The position numbers and the translations under genes are program-made. This document shows positions 1 through 8,863 of a DNA stretch of 64,000 nt, piece after piece (positions within the stretch are counted from its first letter, which is position 1; each line of letters opens with the position of its first letter). This DNA is from Bombella apis (GTDB lineage Bacteria; Pseudomonadota; Alphaproteobacteria; Acetobacterales; Acetobacteraceae), in contig NZ_JAGJTM010000004.1 in assembly GCF_018221685.1 (NCBI RefSeq), positions 796,622 through 860,621 on the forward strand, written 5' to 3'. Below the pieces are notes generated by a model. It ran no database searches. It had not been told where the DNA came from and saw only the letters and a list, made by a program, of their open reading frames with translations.

Positions 1-1687
1 TGGTGTAGCTCTGCCGCCCGGCAAGGCTGCGCTTCACCACCACATAGGGCGTATCCTCGATGGCACCGTAGCCATTCTCCTCCGGCACGACCGCAACGGA
101 CTGGAAGGCACCGCCCTCCGTCCTGTGCTGGTGCCATGCCATGACGTTCTGTTCCTTCAGGTAGGTCATGCCGAGCATCGTGCCGTCAGACCTCACGGCC
201 CAGATCAGGTTGAAGGGGAACTGGGCGAAGGACCAGTCTGATATCGTGTAGCCATAGAAGAGATGGTCAGCCAGGACGGAGAGGTCATTGCCCTGATAGA
301 TCTGTGCGTACCAGTCATATTGCAGGTCACGGATATGGCTGCCCTTGTTCTCGATGAACAGCACGTCGGTATTGATGGGCAGGGGCTGCACGTCCGAGCT
401 TCCCACGAACATCTGCGGTATGGCGGTGAAGTTGCTGGGCGTGATGGGCGTGCCGGTCTGGCCGCCGGAGATCTTCCAGATGCCCGTTCCGGTGAAGGCC
501 AGAAGGTCGGCCATCGGCACCAGATGCTTGATTGTGTTGACCTGCTGGCTGGCGATGGTGGCCGTTATGGCATCATCGGAGACGACCGGCGTGTGGATGT
601 CGAAATTGGTGTAGTTGGCAGAGCGGCTCATCCAGACGGTCTGGGGATAGGCGAGAGACCCGGCAAAGACACGCCGCTGCTGGAAATAGGTGACGGAAAC
701 CGGGTTGTTGCTGCCATCAAAGGGATTGCGATGGGCAGGCGGCCCATTCTCTGTATCGGGTGCATAATTCACGTCATCGAAGCTGAGGGACGTGGTGTTG
801 CCAATCAGCCCCCACTGTCCGGCAAAGCGGCGATAGACGTTGTAATAGTCCGCTCCCGTCACGGCAGGCCATGAGAGCGTGTTGTAGTTCCCGTAATTCG
901 TGTAGTAGCCGATGTTGTAGTTGGTCACGAACCTGCCGACCTCGACCGGTACCTGCGACGTGACCGTACTGGTTTTGCCAGTCACAGGGTCAGTGACGGT
1001 CTGGGTCTGGGTGGTTATTTCCGTCTGGGACGGTGCCAGCGTGGCGTTGCTCTCCGTGTTCCTCTCATTGGAGACGGAGGTTACGGCATATTCATATGTC
1101 ACCTTTGATACGCCGGGTGTCGTGCCCGTATTGGCGGCATTGCCTTCCACGGCAGAGGCCAGAAGTGATGAAGGTGCCTCTATCCCGGCACTGTAGGAGA
1201 TCACATCCAGCGTCCAGTCCAGCTCCCCATGGCGGGAGAGGTTCATGGCCGGATAGCCGGAATGGGTCAGGGTCATCACGTCGGCAGACTGGGCATGGCG
1301 CAGCCAGAAGGCATCCCCGATGCTGTAAGGTGTGGCCAGCTCGTAGGGGCTGCCATCGGCATTGGCCAGATAGGCCCCGTTGCTGATGAAGCGGAGATAG
1401 TGGTCGCCAAACTCCAGCACATAGGACTGGGTATTGTTGTAGATGAAGGCGATCAGCTTCGGTGGGGGACCTGAGGCATCGGCCTTTGACGTGCCGACAT
1501 ACTGTGTGCCGGGGCGGTTTGAGATGCCGCCCTGCACATGCACGAAGAAATTGGTCAGCTCGGCGGCACCGGAATGCCATTTCTCCATGTCGGCCCTGTA
1601 TCCGACCAATGGAGCCATCACGCCGCCGCTGAAGGAGCTGAACCATGTCAGCCCGACCTGCGGGCCAGACGGAGCCTGTGACATCAT
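1..1687 (-). CDS. Tail nozzle / tail tubular protein B-like (T7 gp12-like), truncated by window edge
   Basis: The frame starts at 1687 and stays open to position 1, giving at least 562 codons, so the C-terminus lies outside the window. The N-terminus contains LTWFSSFSGGVMAPLVGYR, then NFFVHVQGGISNRPGTQYVG. This 'sparse array, whole-length binding, rank-and-file structural protein with a NF-QGG-RPGT motif' pattern is typical of podoviral nozzle proteins. Its start overlaps the stop of the GH66 gene by four bases (ATGA), so it is translationally coupled. It lies downstream of the gp11-like tail tube gene, the order found in T7-like tails. Family assignment rests on N-terminal motifs and position only; other tail proteins are possible. 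Confidence 0.7.
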   Translation of the reverse strand, partial: MMSQAPSGPQVGLTWFSSFSGGVMAPLVGYRADMEKWHSGAAELTNFFVHVQGGISNRPGTQYVGTSKADASGPPPKLIAFIYNNTQSYVLEFGDHYLRFISNGAYLANADGSPYELATPYSIGDAFWLRHAQSADVMTLTHSGYPAMNLSRHGELDWTLDVISYSAGIEAPSSLLASAVEGNAANTGTTPGVSKVTYEYAVTSVSNERNTESNATLAPSQTEITTQTQTVTDPVTGKTSTVTSQVPVEVGRFVTNYNIGYYTNYGNYNTLSWPAVTGADYYNVYRRFAGQWGLIGNTTSLSFDDVNYAPDTENGPPAHRNPFDGSNNPVSVTYFQQRRVFAGSLAYPQTVWMSRSANYTNFDIHTPVVSDDAITATIASQQVNTIKHLVPMADLLAFTGTGIWKISGGQTGTPITPSNFTAIPQMFVGSSDVQPLPINTDVLFIENKGSHIRDLQYDWYAQIYQGNDLSVLADHLFYGYTISDWSFAQFPFNLIWAVRSDGTMLGMTYLKEQNVMAWHQHRTEGGAFQSVAVVPEENGYGAIEDTPYVVVKRSLAGRQSYT

Positions 1688-4041
1688 GGTCTCCATCCGT
1701 AGAGGCTGACATCCTGCCCGGGGAAGACGACCCAGACCCGGTGCACACCTGTCGGGGACTGGATGATCTGTGTCTGGCTGCTGTCGACATTCCCGCCCTT
1801 TGACTGTGGCACGGTCAGCCTGGCCAGCACGGGTCCGTCCTGCCTGTCGAGACGGAACTCCATCACCCCGCCATGCTGGCTGTATGTGACGGCGGCCAGG
1901 GATGAGACGCCCTGTCCGAAGTCGATGCCATCCCAGTAGATGCTCCTGCCACAGCAGCCATGCACGGTTGCGGCCACACGCCCTCCCATGCCGTTGGGTG
2001 ACCATGAGGGGGTACCGCCCCGGATGAGGTCACTGGCGGTGCCGTCCAGCGTCCAGTCCGTCCGGTTTTTCAGGGTGTTGCCCTCGACCCACGCAATGCC
2101 ACTGGTCTTGAGGGACGGAATGGTGAACGTGGCCGTGTAGACGGGGTTGCCGAACCCGTCACTGCCGGACGTGCCCACGCTGTAGGAGAGGGGCTGCGGG
2201 AATCCATGATTGTAGTCCGGTGCGGCATACCATGCCTGCCCGGTCGGCCTGCCGCCATAGAGCTGCATGGTGACCCGGATGTTTTTCTGCTCGACCGGGC
2301 TGTGGGTTCCATCCGGGTCGTCGATGCGGTTGTCCTTCAGCCCGACCAGATTGGTCAGGGAGACACCTTCCGCCACGCCGGCCCTATCCCACGGGTGATA
2401 ATAGACTTTCCCGGCATTGCCATCGGATGCCCCGATGTTCTGGCCGGAGCTGTCCGAGATGAAGACGATGTCCGGCGTGTCCACGGAATGGCCCCGCAGC
2501 AGGTCCCGGAAGGCGACGAACCAGTTGTAGTAATCCGCCATGAACTGCTGGAGGTCGGCTCCCATTTTCAGGGTAGGGCGGGGGAAGAAGGGTCCGGGGA
2601 TGAGGTGGTCGATGTCCCCCAGCATCAGCTCCGACGCCCCCGAGACGGCGACCTGCCCCAGAAGGAGCTCGATGCCGGGACTGCTGGCCGGGCAGACCTT
2701 CTGGCCACCGTCATCCTCCGGGTTGCAGAAAGGCACGGTGTCGCCACTCAGGGCCTTGTCCGGTTCCAGGGATCCGCTCATGACCTGCTGGGGGTAATAG
2801 GCGACGATGAGGGGACGGCTGGTCCATTCATGCGCCTGCTCCATCAGCCCGTTGAAGGAGGGGAAATAGGCATTGTCTCCGAACTCCGGGTGAGGCTCGA
2901 CATAGAGGTTGCAGCTGTTGCCCCGCACGGCCTCGTCCTGAAGGTTCCATGTGGATACCTGGTTGATGTCCGTGCAGACACCCGTTGCAGCCTGGACCTG
3001 ATTGGCGAAGTCGGCGAGGTAGCTGCCGAAATCGTCGATCCGGCGGCCTTTTGCGTCATGGGCGGGCATGCCCGGGTCGCCGAGCGTGTCCAGATGGACC
3101 CCGTCAAAGCCCCAGCCCTTCAGGGCGGCGAGATACTGGCTGGTGATCCATTTCTGCCAGCGGCCATTGGCCGGGTTTTCCTGCACGATCCCGTCGATGG
3201 CCCAACCCCAGTCTTTCCAGTTGCCGCCGATGCTGATCTGGTCGGCGACCGTGCAGGTGCCTTTCAGGCCGCACCGGTTCCGGAAGGCACCCATGCCGAT
3301 GGTGACGTTGGGGTTCCGGGAAGGCCAGTCCGCATAGGCTCCGTTCCAGAGGGTATAGAGCTGGGAGAAGATGCCATGTCGGCGGAAGGCCCCGACCAGC
3401 CCGGCCGTTTCCTCACGGGTGACGGTGACGTTCTGGAGGTTCCGCCATGAGGCTGCGTCGGTGTAGGGGGCATCATGGCGGGAACCCCAGTCATAGAACT
3501 GGACGATGTTGATGTGATACTGCGCCATGTTGCGGGCGACGGCTTCGTAATCGGTGACGGACTGCATGGCCTGCGGATCGACGAAGCCCTCGATGGGATC
3601 ATCCTGGGCATGGTTGGCCACGTTGATGGCACCGCTTGCGACATCGACCGGGTCTGAGGAAGAGCTCCCCGTCCCTGTGCACATGGCGTACCCGCTGTCG
3701 GAAGCCTGGAGGGCATTGATGGAGAGCTGGTAACCGTTGGCCACGAGGGATGGCACCGTGATGGTGAAGGTTTCCGTCTGGCTGGCTCCATCCGGGATGC
3801 TGACATTGTGGGCGTCGATGGCCAGCAGATGGCCACGGGAGCATGTTGTGAGGTTGAGCTTGCCGTTGAAATCGGCTCCCGTGGTGTTGGTCATCTCGAT
3901 GCTGATGGTGGCCCTGTCTCCGGGCTGATAGAAGGCCCTGTCATCAATCACCCTCCTGATGAGGGGGCCGCTCAGGATACCGGCATGGGCGGACCCGGCC
4001 ATGCCCAGCAGCAGGGCCGTGGCGGTCAGTGTCTTTTTCAT
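1684..4041 (-). CDS. Secreted GH66-type dextranase / cycloisomaltooligosaccharide glucanotransferase-like protein, prophage-encoded
   Basis: A 785-residue protein. Residues 1-20 form a Sec signal peptide (Lys-Lys start, hydrophobic core, cleavage after SAHA). Residues ~21-130 look like a beta-sandwich domain. The catalytic barrel of glycoside hydrolase family 66 follows: QFYDWGSRHDAP at 181-192, GFDGVHLDTLGD at 311-322 with Asp318 as likely nucleophile, and YVEPHPEFG at 380-388 with Glu382 as likely acid/base. The spacing of 64 residues is close to known GH66 enzymes (68-70). The family cleaves or transglycosylates alpha-1,6-glucan (dextran). It sits inside the tail operon between a small virion gene and the nozzle gene, with overlapping stops and starts on both sides. 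A leader peptide is unexpected for a tail depolymerase. A 99 percent identical partial copy lies at 63542-64000. Confidence 0.75.
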   Translation of the reverse strand: MKKTLTATALLLGMAGSAHAGILSGPLIRRVIDDRAFYQPGDRATISIEMTNTTGADFNGKLNLTTCSRGHLLAIDAHNVSIPDGASQTETFTITVPSLVANGYQLSINALQASDSGYAMCTGTGSSSSDPVDVASGAINVANHAQDDPIEGFVDPQAMQSVTDYEAVARNMAQYHINIVQFYDWGSRHDAPYTDAASWRNLQNVTVTREETAGLVGAFRRHGIFSQLYTLWNGAYADWPSRNPNVTIGMGAFRNRCGLKGTCTVADQISIGGNWKDWGWAIDGIVQENPANGRWQKWITSQYLAALKGWGFDGVHLDTLGDPGMPAHDAKGRRIDDFGSYLADFANQVQAATGVCTDINQVSTWNLQDEAVRGNSCNLYVEPHPEFGDNAYFPSFNGLMEQAHEWTSRPLIVAYYPQQVMSGSLEPDKALSGDTVPFCNPEDDGGQKVCPASSPGIELLLGQVAVSGASELMLGDIDHLIPGPFFPRPTLKMGADLQQFMADYYNWFVAFRDLLRGHSVDTPDIVFISDSSGQNIGASDGNAGKVYYHPWDRAGVAEGVSLTNLVGLKDNRIDDPDGTHSPVEQKNIRVTMQLYGGRPTGQAWYAAPDYNHGFPQPLSYSVGTSGSDGFGNPVYTATFTIPSLKTSGIAWVEGNTLKNRTDWTLDGTASDLIRGGTPSWSPNGMGGRVAATVHGCCGRSIYWDGIDFGQGVSSLAAVTYSQHGGVMEFRLDRQDGPVLARLTVPQSKGGNVDSSQTQIIQSPTGVHRVWVVFPGQDVSLYGWRP

Positions 4042-4700
4042 CAGTCTTCATCCTCAATCTGATACCAGCCGGACAGGCTGATGGAGGCGGCATCCTCCAC
4101 GTCACGGTCCGTCACGGCGTTGGCCGGTTCACCGGTGTCCTGTCCCTTGAAAAACGAAATCACGCCGCCATTGAGGACGGCAGTCAGGCCCCGCCCGTCC
4201 GTGTTGACGCCGGTGGTACTGACCACCGTCACGCCAAACCGGGCATTGCCGAGAGGGGGCGGAGGAGGGCCGGTCAGCGTCATCACGCCCTCTGCTGTTC
4301 CTCGGGCTGTCAGGCTTGCTGTGATCCACCAGTCGCAATGATTTCCCAGCACCCTGTATCCCCCGGGACGGGTGCTCATCTCCTGCCCGGTACTGGCCGC
4401 CCCGAACAGAAGGCTCGGCGCCCATTCCTGCCAGTCCGGCATGATGAGTTGGTTGAAATATGACTGTAATGAAGTCTTCGTTTCACTCTCAATATCCTGC
4501 TTCAAGGCCAGCAGGGATGACTTGATCTGTTCAAATTTTTCAGAGATGTTTTTCTCGGAAGAGACTGTGTATTCATCAAAAAAATCAACAACCCAGTCCT
4601 GATCACATTTGATTGACCACCAGAACAGCCATTCATCGCAGGTTGGTATGTAATCATCCCTCCACTTTGGTCGCCTGAAGGGGCCTTTTGCCATGCTCAT
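4041..4700 (-). CDS. Phage tail-region protein of unknown function
   Basis: A 219-residue protein with Trp-rich N-terminus (residues 13-37), a predicted helical stretch at about 50-80, and a Gly/Thr-rich C-terminal half with a run of six prolines near residue 145. Start overlaps the gp11-like gene stop by four bases and its stop shares one base with the GH66 start, so it is part of the tail operon. I do not recognise a family. Position between tail tube A and a glycan-active enzyme suggests a minor tail or fibre-associated protein, which is inference. Confidence 0.7.
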   Translation of the reverse strand: MSMAKGPFRRPKWRDDYIPTCDEWLFWWSIKCDQDWVVDFFDEYTVSSEKNISEKFEQIKSSLLALKQDIESETKTSLQSYFNQLIMPDWQEWAPSLLFGAASTGQEMSTRPGGYRVLGNHCDWWITASLTARGTAEGVMTLTGPPPPPLGNARFGVTVVSTTGVNTDGRGLTAVLNGGVISFFKGQDTGEPANAVTDRDVEDAASISLSGWYQIEDED

Positions 4701-5665
4701 CGGTCATATTCTCCGGAAGCATCATCAGCATTCGGATTGATGGTGGTGGTGTGATAGGGGCGCCGCCAGCCGACAGGGCTGCGGCCAATGGTCAGGATGC
4801 CGACCCTTCCGTCAGGAGTATCCGCCGGGATGTATTGATGGTCACCTTCAGCAATATCCCGTGCGGTCAGGCCAGTGGGGATGACACCATTTGGCCCCAT
4901 GGGCGGCGCATAAGGAGCCGCAGTCGGTGAAGGTGGCTGACTGCCACCCGCTACATAGCCAACAGCCATGGTATTGCTGGTCTGATGAATGTGATGCCCA
5001 TAGCCAAGACCAGAGAAGCGTACATCCAGCCAGTCCGGCATGGTCTCGGTACTGACGACATCCACACGCTGGTCAGCCAGGCAGGCCCGTTCCACCTCAC
5101 GGCTGGCCTCCTGCTCTACGGCAGCGATAGTATTGCCATCAATGCCGAGCGTGGTGGCGATGGCAGATGCAAGACAGAGCCAGAAAGCCCGACGGAAGGC
5201 GGCTGGCCAGTAGTCGATGTCCACGTTCCGGGTGATGTAGGTCACGCTGACGGTCTGGCTGTCCGTCAGGATGACAGGGCGCAGCACTGTGCCCCCAGCC
5301 TTGCCCATGCCCTCGCCAAAACTGTCCCGCCGGTCGAACATTGTCATGCGCTGGTCCACGGGCCTGACGGTCTTTCCGTCATCGACCCGCAGAACCCGCA
5401 CGCTGTCCTCCGGCATGAGGATTTCATACCGCCATAAAGGGCTGTCACTGGCCACAGCCGTGCCTGTGCCCACGCAGCGGGGCCACTGCCATGTGTAGGC
5501 TGGTCCGCCAAAGCTGGCCGGATGGGCCAGAAGGCCGAGCAGCACGTCGTCATAATAGGCGGCGCAGACACTGGCCTCCACGGACCCATCATCAAACGCC
5601 GTGATGCCGCTCTGCGTGCCGAGGCGCATCAGTGCCCGCCTGCACAGGTCAATGGCTGTCGTCAC
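4697..5665 (-). CDS. Tail tubular protein A-like (T7 gp11-like) head-tail adaptor
   Basis: A 322-residue protein. The N-terminal segment LCRRALMRLGTQSGITAFDD followed by Ala-Tyr-Tyr-Asp and LLAHPASF is the characteristic start of gp11-like adaptor proteins, which form the ring between portal and nozzle. Residues ~230-322 are Pro/Gly-rich and less conserved. It lies between the small gene at 5671-5970 and the tail operon, and the nozzle gene follows two genes later. The first ~171 residues are duplicated almost identically at 54175-54692, where the copy is fused to foreign sequence. Confidence 0.8.
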   Translation of the reverse strand: MTTAIDLCRRALMRLGTQSGITAFDDGSVEASVCAAYYDDVLLGLLAHPASFGGPAYTWQWPRCVGTGTAVASDSPLWRYEILMPEDSVRVLRVDDGKTVRPVDQRMTMFDRRDSFGEGMGKAGGTVLRPVILTDSQTVSVTYITRNVDIDYWPAAFRRAFWLCLASAIATTLGIDGNTIAAVEQEASREVERACLADQRVDVVSTETMPDWLDVRFSGLGYGHHIHQTSNTMAVGYVAGGSQPPSPTAAPYAPPMGPNGVIPTGLTARDIAEGDHQYIPADTPDGRVGILTIGRSPVGWRRPYHTTTINPNADDASGEYDR

Positions 5666-5670
5666 TGGCC

Positions 5671-5970
5671 TTACCCTTTTGCGACTGTCTTCTTGCCAGC
5701 CTTCTCATCGGCAGCCGGTTCATCAGCTTTGGCCGCAGGCAGGTCTTCCTGCTGGGGTGGCGCACCGTCAGGGCGTGTCAGGTCTTCCTGGAAGGCCCGG
5801 CTGTTCACGTCCCTCCGGGCCAGCTGGCCAGCCTTTTCTTTGGCAGAACGGGCCTCATCATCCAGCGGCTCCAGATTGAAGCCGGGGATGCCTGCATAAT
5901 CCACTTCCTCACCAACGGTCAGAAAATGACCGTTGATGAAGCTGTTCTGGATGACACGATATCTTGCCAT
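5671..5970 (-). CDS. Small phage virion-region protein with acidic Ala/Lys-rich tail
   Basis: A 99-residue protein starting MARYRVIQNSFINGHFLTVG; this start is chosen because it follows the upstream stop by seven bases, while the upstream in-frame ATG would overlap that gene. The N-terminal ~50 residues are conserved in the second copy at 54701-55039. The C-terminal half is rich in Asp, Pro, Ala and Lys and in the second copy is longer by one 13-residue repeat unit. Function unknown. It lies between the capsid cement gene and the gp11-like gene, so a head completion or capsid accessory role is likely. Confidence 0.7.
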   Translation of the reverse strand: MARYRVIQNSFINGHFLTVGEEVDYAGIPGFNLEPLDDEARSAKEKAGQLARRDVNSRAFQEDLTRPDGAPPQQEDLPAAKADEPAADEKAGKKTVAKG

Positions 5971-5977
5971 GATCGCC

Positions 5978-6415
5978 TCACGCCACGTAGTTCTTGGGGT
6001 AGGCGATCTGGGCGGGAACATCGAGATTGATGCCAGCCGTCACCGTGCAGGATGTCATGGCCTGTGCCGGGTTGTAGGTCAGGCGCATGTAGCGGTAGGG
6101 CGTGTTGGAGAAGGCCGGTTTGGCCCGCACGGCAAACGGGCTGCCCGGCCCGATGAGGGAGAGGTCGATGCCAGGAAGCTCCTCCAGCGTGGTCCAGTTC
6201 TGGTTGTCCGTGGAGACCTGAATCTTCACATCCAGCCTGCCACTGTTCGGAGAGGGCGTGTTGGGGAACTCGACCCAGACCTTGAAGCCCTCGGTCGGCC
6301 CGAAGTCACGTGCCTGTGAGAAGTCGATGGCATTGGTGGAGGGTGTGTCCTGCCCGACGGGAGCCTGTGTCAGGTCCTGGGCGTTGGAGAAATTGAGAAG
6401 TCTGTCGGTAATCAT
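5978..6415 (-). CDS. Bbp16-like capsid cement protein
   Basis: A 145-residue protein with MITDRLLNFSNAQDLT at the start and a jelly-roll-like strand pattern after it. Opening with LLNFSNAQ, then VKIQVSTDNQNWTTLEELP and YRYMRLTY, matches the Bbp16 family of Bordetella phage BPP-1 (capsid decoration). It sits immediately after the major capsid gene, as Bbp16 does next to Bbp17. A 91-bp remnant of its 3' end recurs at 55047-55137. Confidence 0.75.
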   Translation of the reverse strand: MITDRLLNFSNAQDLTQAPVGQDTPSTNAIDFSQARDFGPTEGFKVWVEFPNTPSPNSGRLDVKIQVSTDNQNWTTLEELPGIDLSLIGPGSPFAVRAKPAFSNTPYRYMRLTYNPAQAMTSCTVTAGINLDVPAQIAYPKNYVA

Positions 6416-6426
6416 GATGCGGCCCC

Positions 6427-7479
6427 TTACTGGATGGTGTCTTCAGTGTTCATGATGGCGTCCACCACACGGATGGGGATGCCGCGGAAGCGCAGTACCG
6501 GCTTGCCATCGAACTGGTCCTGCGTGAGCAGCACGTTCGTCTTGTTCATTGCCTGAATCGACAGGGCAGAGGCAATCGTGCGGTTCACATAGAAGACCGG
6601 GCGACCGAAGGAGAGCGGCGTACCGCCCGTAGCCCGTGTGGCGGACTGCACGTTGGAGGCGGAGCTGGGCATGGTCGGCGGCTTGAAGCAGGCTGCGGCC
6701 ATCAGGGCGATCAGGTTGGCTGCATCGGGACCAGTGAGCTTTGACACGTCGATGTTGCCGATGCGGACGAAATACCGCCAGTCACGGATGGTCAGGCCGC
6801 AGTCCCATTTGTAGTGCATCTGGTAGGCCTGATACGGGTTGCCGTTCTCGTCCAGAATGGGCGCATCAGTCGTGACATCCTTCTGCTGGAGACCTGCAAC
6901 GGATCCCTTCGGGAAGATGCCGAATCCCGCTGTAGGCCCCCAGCAGCAGAGCCAGATGGAGGTGTTGGTGCTGCCACGACCGCCCGCATCCATCACGTTG
7001 GCAGCGGATGGTGCTTTTCCGGTATCCAGCGTGTTAAAGCGGGGAGAGAGACCTGTGAAGGCCGCAACATCCTTCTGTTCGTTGCCGTAGAACAGGGTGC
7101 GGGCCATCTGCTGGTTCATGCCCTCAAGGAAGGCGAGGTCTTCAGAGAGGCGGAATGCGGCGACATCGCCTTCAAGGTTGGCGAGGTCCTTGTCGATGGT
7201 GGAATAGGTTTCCAGCATCCCGCATGTGTCCGTCACCTGTGCGGTGGTGGACTTGCCACGGGGCACACCGTAGTTGAGCATACGCCATGTGGCAGCTGGC
7301 AGGCCAGTGCGGACGGTCGTCTTGTTGCCTGTCGCCAGATTGCCTTCCTTCCAGATGAGGTCGTCCAGAATCTCGTTGGTCTGGGAGAGCAGGTTGACGG
7401 TATCGGCAATGCCACCATTCGGATCACGGCGGGCGGCCCAGTCGGCCAGTGTCAGAAATGTGCTGCTGTTGAGCGACAT
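6427..7479 (-). CDS. Major capsid protein (BPP-1 Bbp17-like)
   Basis: A 350-residue protein beginning MSLNSSTFLTLADWAARRDP. The segments ETYSTIDKDLANL, LAFLEGMNQQMARTLFYG and the C-terminal NVLLTQDQFDGKPVLRFRGIPIR are typical of the coat proteins of BPP-1-like podoviruses (HK97-type fold). Length agrees with that group. It follows the scaffold gene by 16 bases and precedes the cement gene by 11. No separate prohead protease gene is seen, in keeping with scaffold-dependent assembly. Confidence 0.85.
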   Translation of the reverse strand: MSLNSSTFLTLADWAARRDPNGGIADTVNLLSQTNEILDDLIWKEGNLATGNKTTVRTGLPAATWRMLNYGVPRGKSTTAQVTDTCGMLETYSTIDKDLANLEGDVAAFRLSEDLAFLEGMNQQMARTLFYGNEQKDVAAFTGLSPRFNTLDTGKAPSAANVMDAGGRGSTNTSIWLCCWGPTAGFGIFPKGSVAGLQQKDVTTDAPILDENGNPYQAYQMHYKWDCGLTIRDWRYFVRIGNIDVSKLTGPDAANLIALMAAACFKPPTMPSSASNVQSATRATGGTPLSFGRPVFYVNRTIASALSIQAMNKTNVLLTQDQFDGKPVLRFRGIPIRVVDAIMNTEDTIQ

Positions 7480-7495
7480 GGTTCAGTTGTCCTTG

Positions 7496-8182
7496 TCAGT
7501 TGGAGCCATAACGGCGGCGGGCGATGGCCTCGTAGCTGTTGTCTTTCAGCTCGCTGGCGGGTTTCCCCCGGTCTGGCGTCTGTGCAGCCCCCAGGGCCTT
7601 GCCGATGGCATTGAAGGCATGGATGACGGCAGGGTGATTGCCCGCCCCGGTCTCGACCAGAGCCTTGCGGAGGGCGTCTTTCTCACCCCCGAACTGGCTG
7701 AAGACATGGGCCACGTTCTGCATGACCTCTGGTTTCAGACTCTCACCATCGGAGAGCGTCCTGTCCTTCAGGGCCGTGTCCCGCCAGCCCTGCTGGATGG
7801 AGGCGTGCTGTTCGGCAAGTCCGGTCAGGCGGTTCTGGAAGAACTCCAGCCCGTGTTTCGTGACGGCATCGAACTGCTCCTGAGACAGCCCATGCTCACG
7901 GGCCAGAGCCTCATAGGAAGACAGGGCCTCCCTGTCGATCTCCATGCCCTCGGGCGGTGTGAACTCGTATTTTTCAGGGGCCTTGGGCTTGTCTTCGCCC
8001 TTGGCGTCTTCATTCTCTGCCGGTTTTTCGGCAGGTTTCTCGCCAGAAGCGGCAGAATTGCTCTTTTCGCCAGACGGGGCTTCATTGCCCGTCAGGCTGG
8101 TGTTGTCTGCCGCTTCTGTCGTGGTCTTACCTGCCTCGGCATCAGTCGCCGGTGCATCAGATGTCGGGGTTTCCGATGGCAT
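7496..8182 (-). CDS. Capsid scaffolding protein
   Basis: A 228-residue acidic protein. Residues 1-75 are low-complexity (Ser, Thr, Glu, Lys, Pro), and residues ~80-200 look helical and coiled. Composition, size and location directly before the major capsid gene fit a scaffold. It is the first gene of a late transcription segment; an 18-bp motif also found before the portal segment lies 44 bp upstream of its start. Confidence 0.75.
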   Translation of the reverse strand: MPSETPTSDAPATDAEAGKTTTEAADNTSLTGNEAPSGEKSNSAASGEKPAEKPAENEDAKGEDKPKAPEKYEFTPPEGMEIDREALSSYEALAREHGLSQEQFDAVTKHGLEFFQNRLTGLAEQHASIQQGWRDTALKDRTLSDGESLKPEVMQNVAHVFSQFGGEKDALRKALVETGAGNHPAVIHAFNAIGKALGAAQTPDRGKPASELKDNSYEAIARRRYGSN

Positions 8183-8225
8183 ACATGCACTCCATCATTC
8201 GTGATGGAGGCAAGCGTGGCAGGTG

Positions 8226-8243
8226 TTTGTAATTCTGGTGTGT
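8226..8243 (-). promoter_or_regulatory. Shared upstream motif, copy 1 (candidate late promoter element)
   Basis: The 18 bases TTTGTAATTCTGGTGTGT (plus-strand reading) recur exactly at 14964-14981. Both copies lie 22-45 bp upstream of the first gene of a minus-strand late segment and upstream of an AT-rich plus-strand gene on the other side. A role as late promoter or activator site is inference; it could equally be a boundary left by moron insertion. Confidence 0.4.
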
Positions 8244-8456
8244 GTTTATTGAGGTGGAGCTTCAAAAAAGGCTTTAAGGCGCAAGCTGGGAAGCATATAA
8301 TACCAACACACGATAGCCGTGTGATCCTTAGTCGGGCATGGCTATCTGGGGTGGGATCTGCTCCAACAGGCCCGCCCACCATGCGATGGTTGATCCTAAG
8401 AAAGGTTCTTTTTTATGAGGTCGCCGTCAAGTAATTTTTTCATACAAGGTGAAAAT

Positions 8457-8729
8457 ATGTCTGATCTTAGGGAATTTTGCCTCGGAGCTGTATATTATCT
8501 TGTTACCGCAGGAAGTGATGATGTTCCTCTTCACGATAGAGCGGCCACTTTATCTGACATTTTAGCAAGAGTTCGTAATAATTATTTAAATGTAACAAAA
8601 GAAAAAATTATAAAATCTCTTGAAATCCTAGTAAATGATGGATTCTTTACTAAAGAAAGATTATCTAGTGATACTATTTATCGTTTAACGGATAAAGGAG
8701 AAAAAGAATTAGAAAGATTATTTAGATAA
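8457..8729 (+). CDS. AT-rich winged-helix-like small protein (moron)
   Basis: A 90-residue protein starting MSDLREFCLGAVYYL, preceded by an AAGGTG ribosome site. The order helix, Ser-Asp-Ile-Leu helix, IIKSLEILVNDGFFTKE, IYRLTDKGEKELERLF is that of a winged-helix DNA-binding fold. It is on the opposite strand to the late genes and is clearly AT-rich, so it was probably acquired separately and is expressed on its own. Three stem-loops follow it. A lysogenic or regulatory role is inference. Confidence 0.65.
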   Translation: MSDLREFCLGAVYYLVTAGSDDVPLHDRAATLSDILARVRNNYLNVTKEKIIKSLEILVNDGFFTKERLSSDTIYRLTDKGEKELERLFR

Positions 8730-8742
8730 TAAAAGGGTTGTT

Positions 8743-8837
8743 AGGGGGCGGAGCCCCCTGACCAAGGCCCGATTTTCATTTGGTACAGAAAGGAAATGGG
8801 CACCCGCTAAGGTGCCCCAATCCCCGCATGGGCGGGG
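8743..8837. terminator. Cluster of three stem-loops after the moron gene
   Basis: Perfect stems at 8743-8759 (AGGGGGC/GCCCCCT, 3-base loop), 8798-8817 (GGGCACC/GGTGCCC) and 8822-8837 (CCCCGC/GCGGGG). They lie between the stops of the plus-strand moron and the convergent minus-strand core gene, so bidirectional termination is likely, though no strong U-run follows. Confidence 0.5.
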
Positions 8838-8863
8838 AAAACATCCCATAGAATACTACTTTC

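Noticed and set aside
2206..3450. Long open frame (414 codons) on the plus strand
   Set aside because: It is the antisense of the GH66 gene, has no ribosome site and its composition (Val, Gly, Arg, His-rich) is that of a shadow frame in GC-rich DNA.
7274..8434. Plus-strand frame of 386 codons across the capsid and scaffold genes
   Set aside because: Antisense to two confident structural genes, no start signal, no recognisable sequence.
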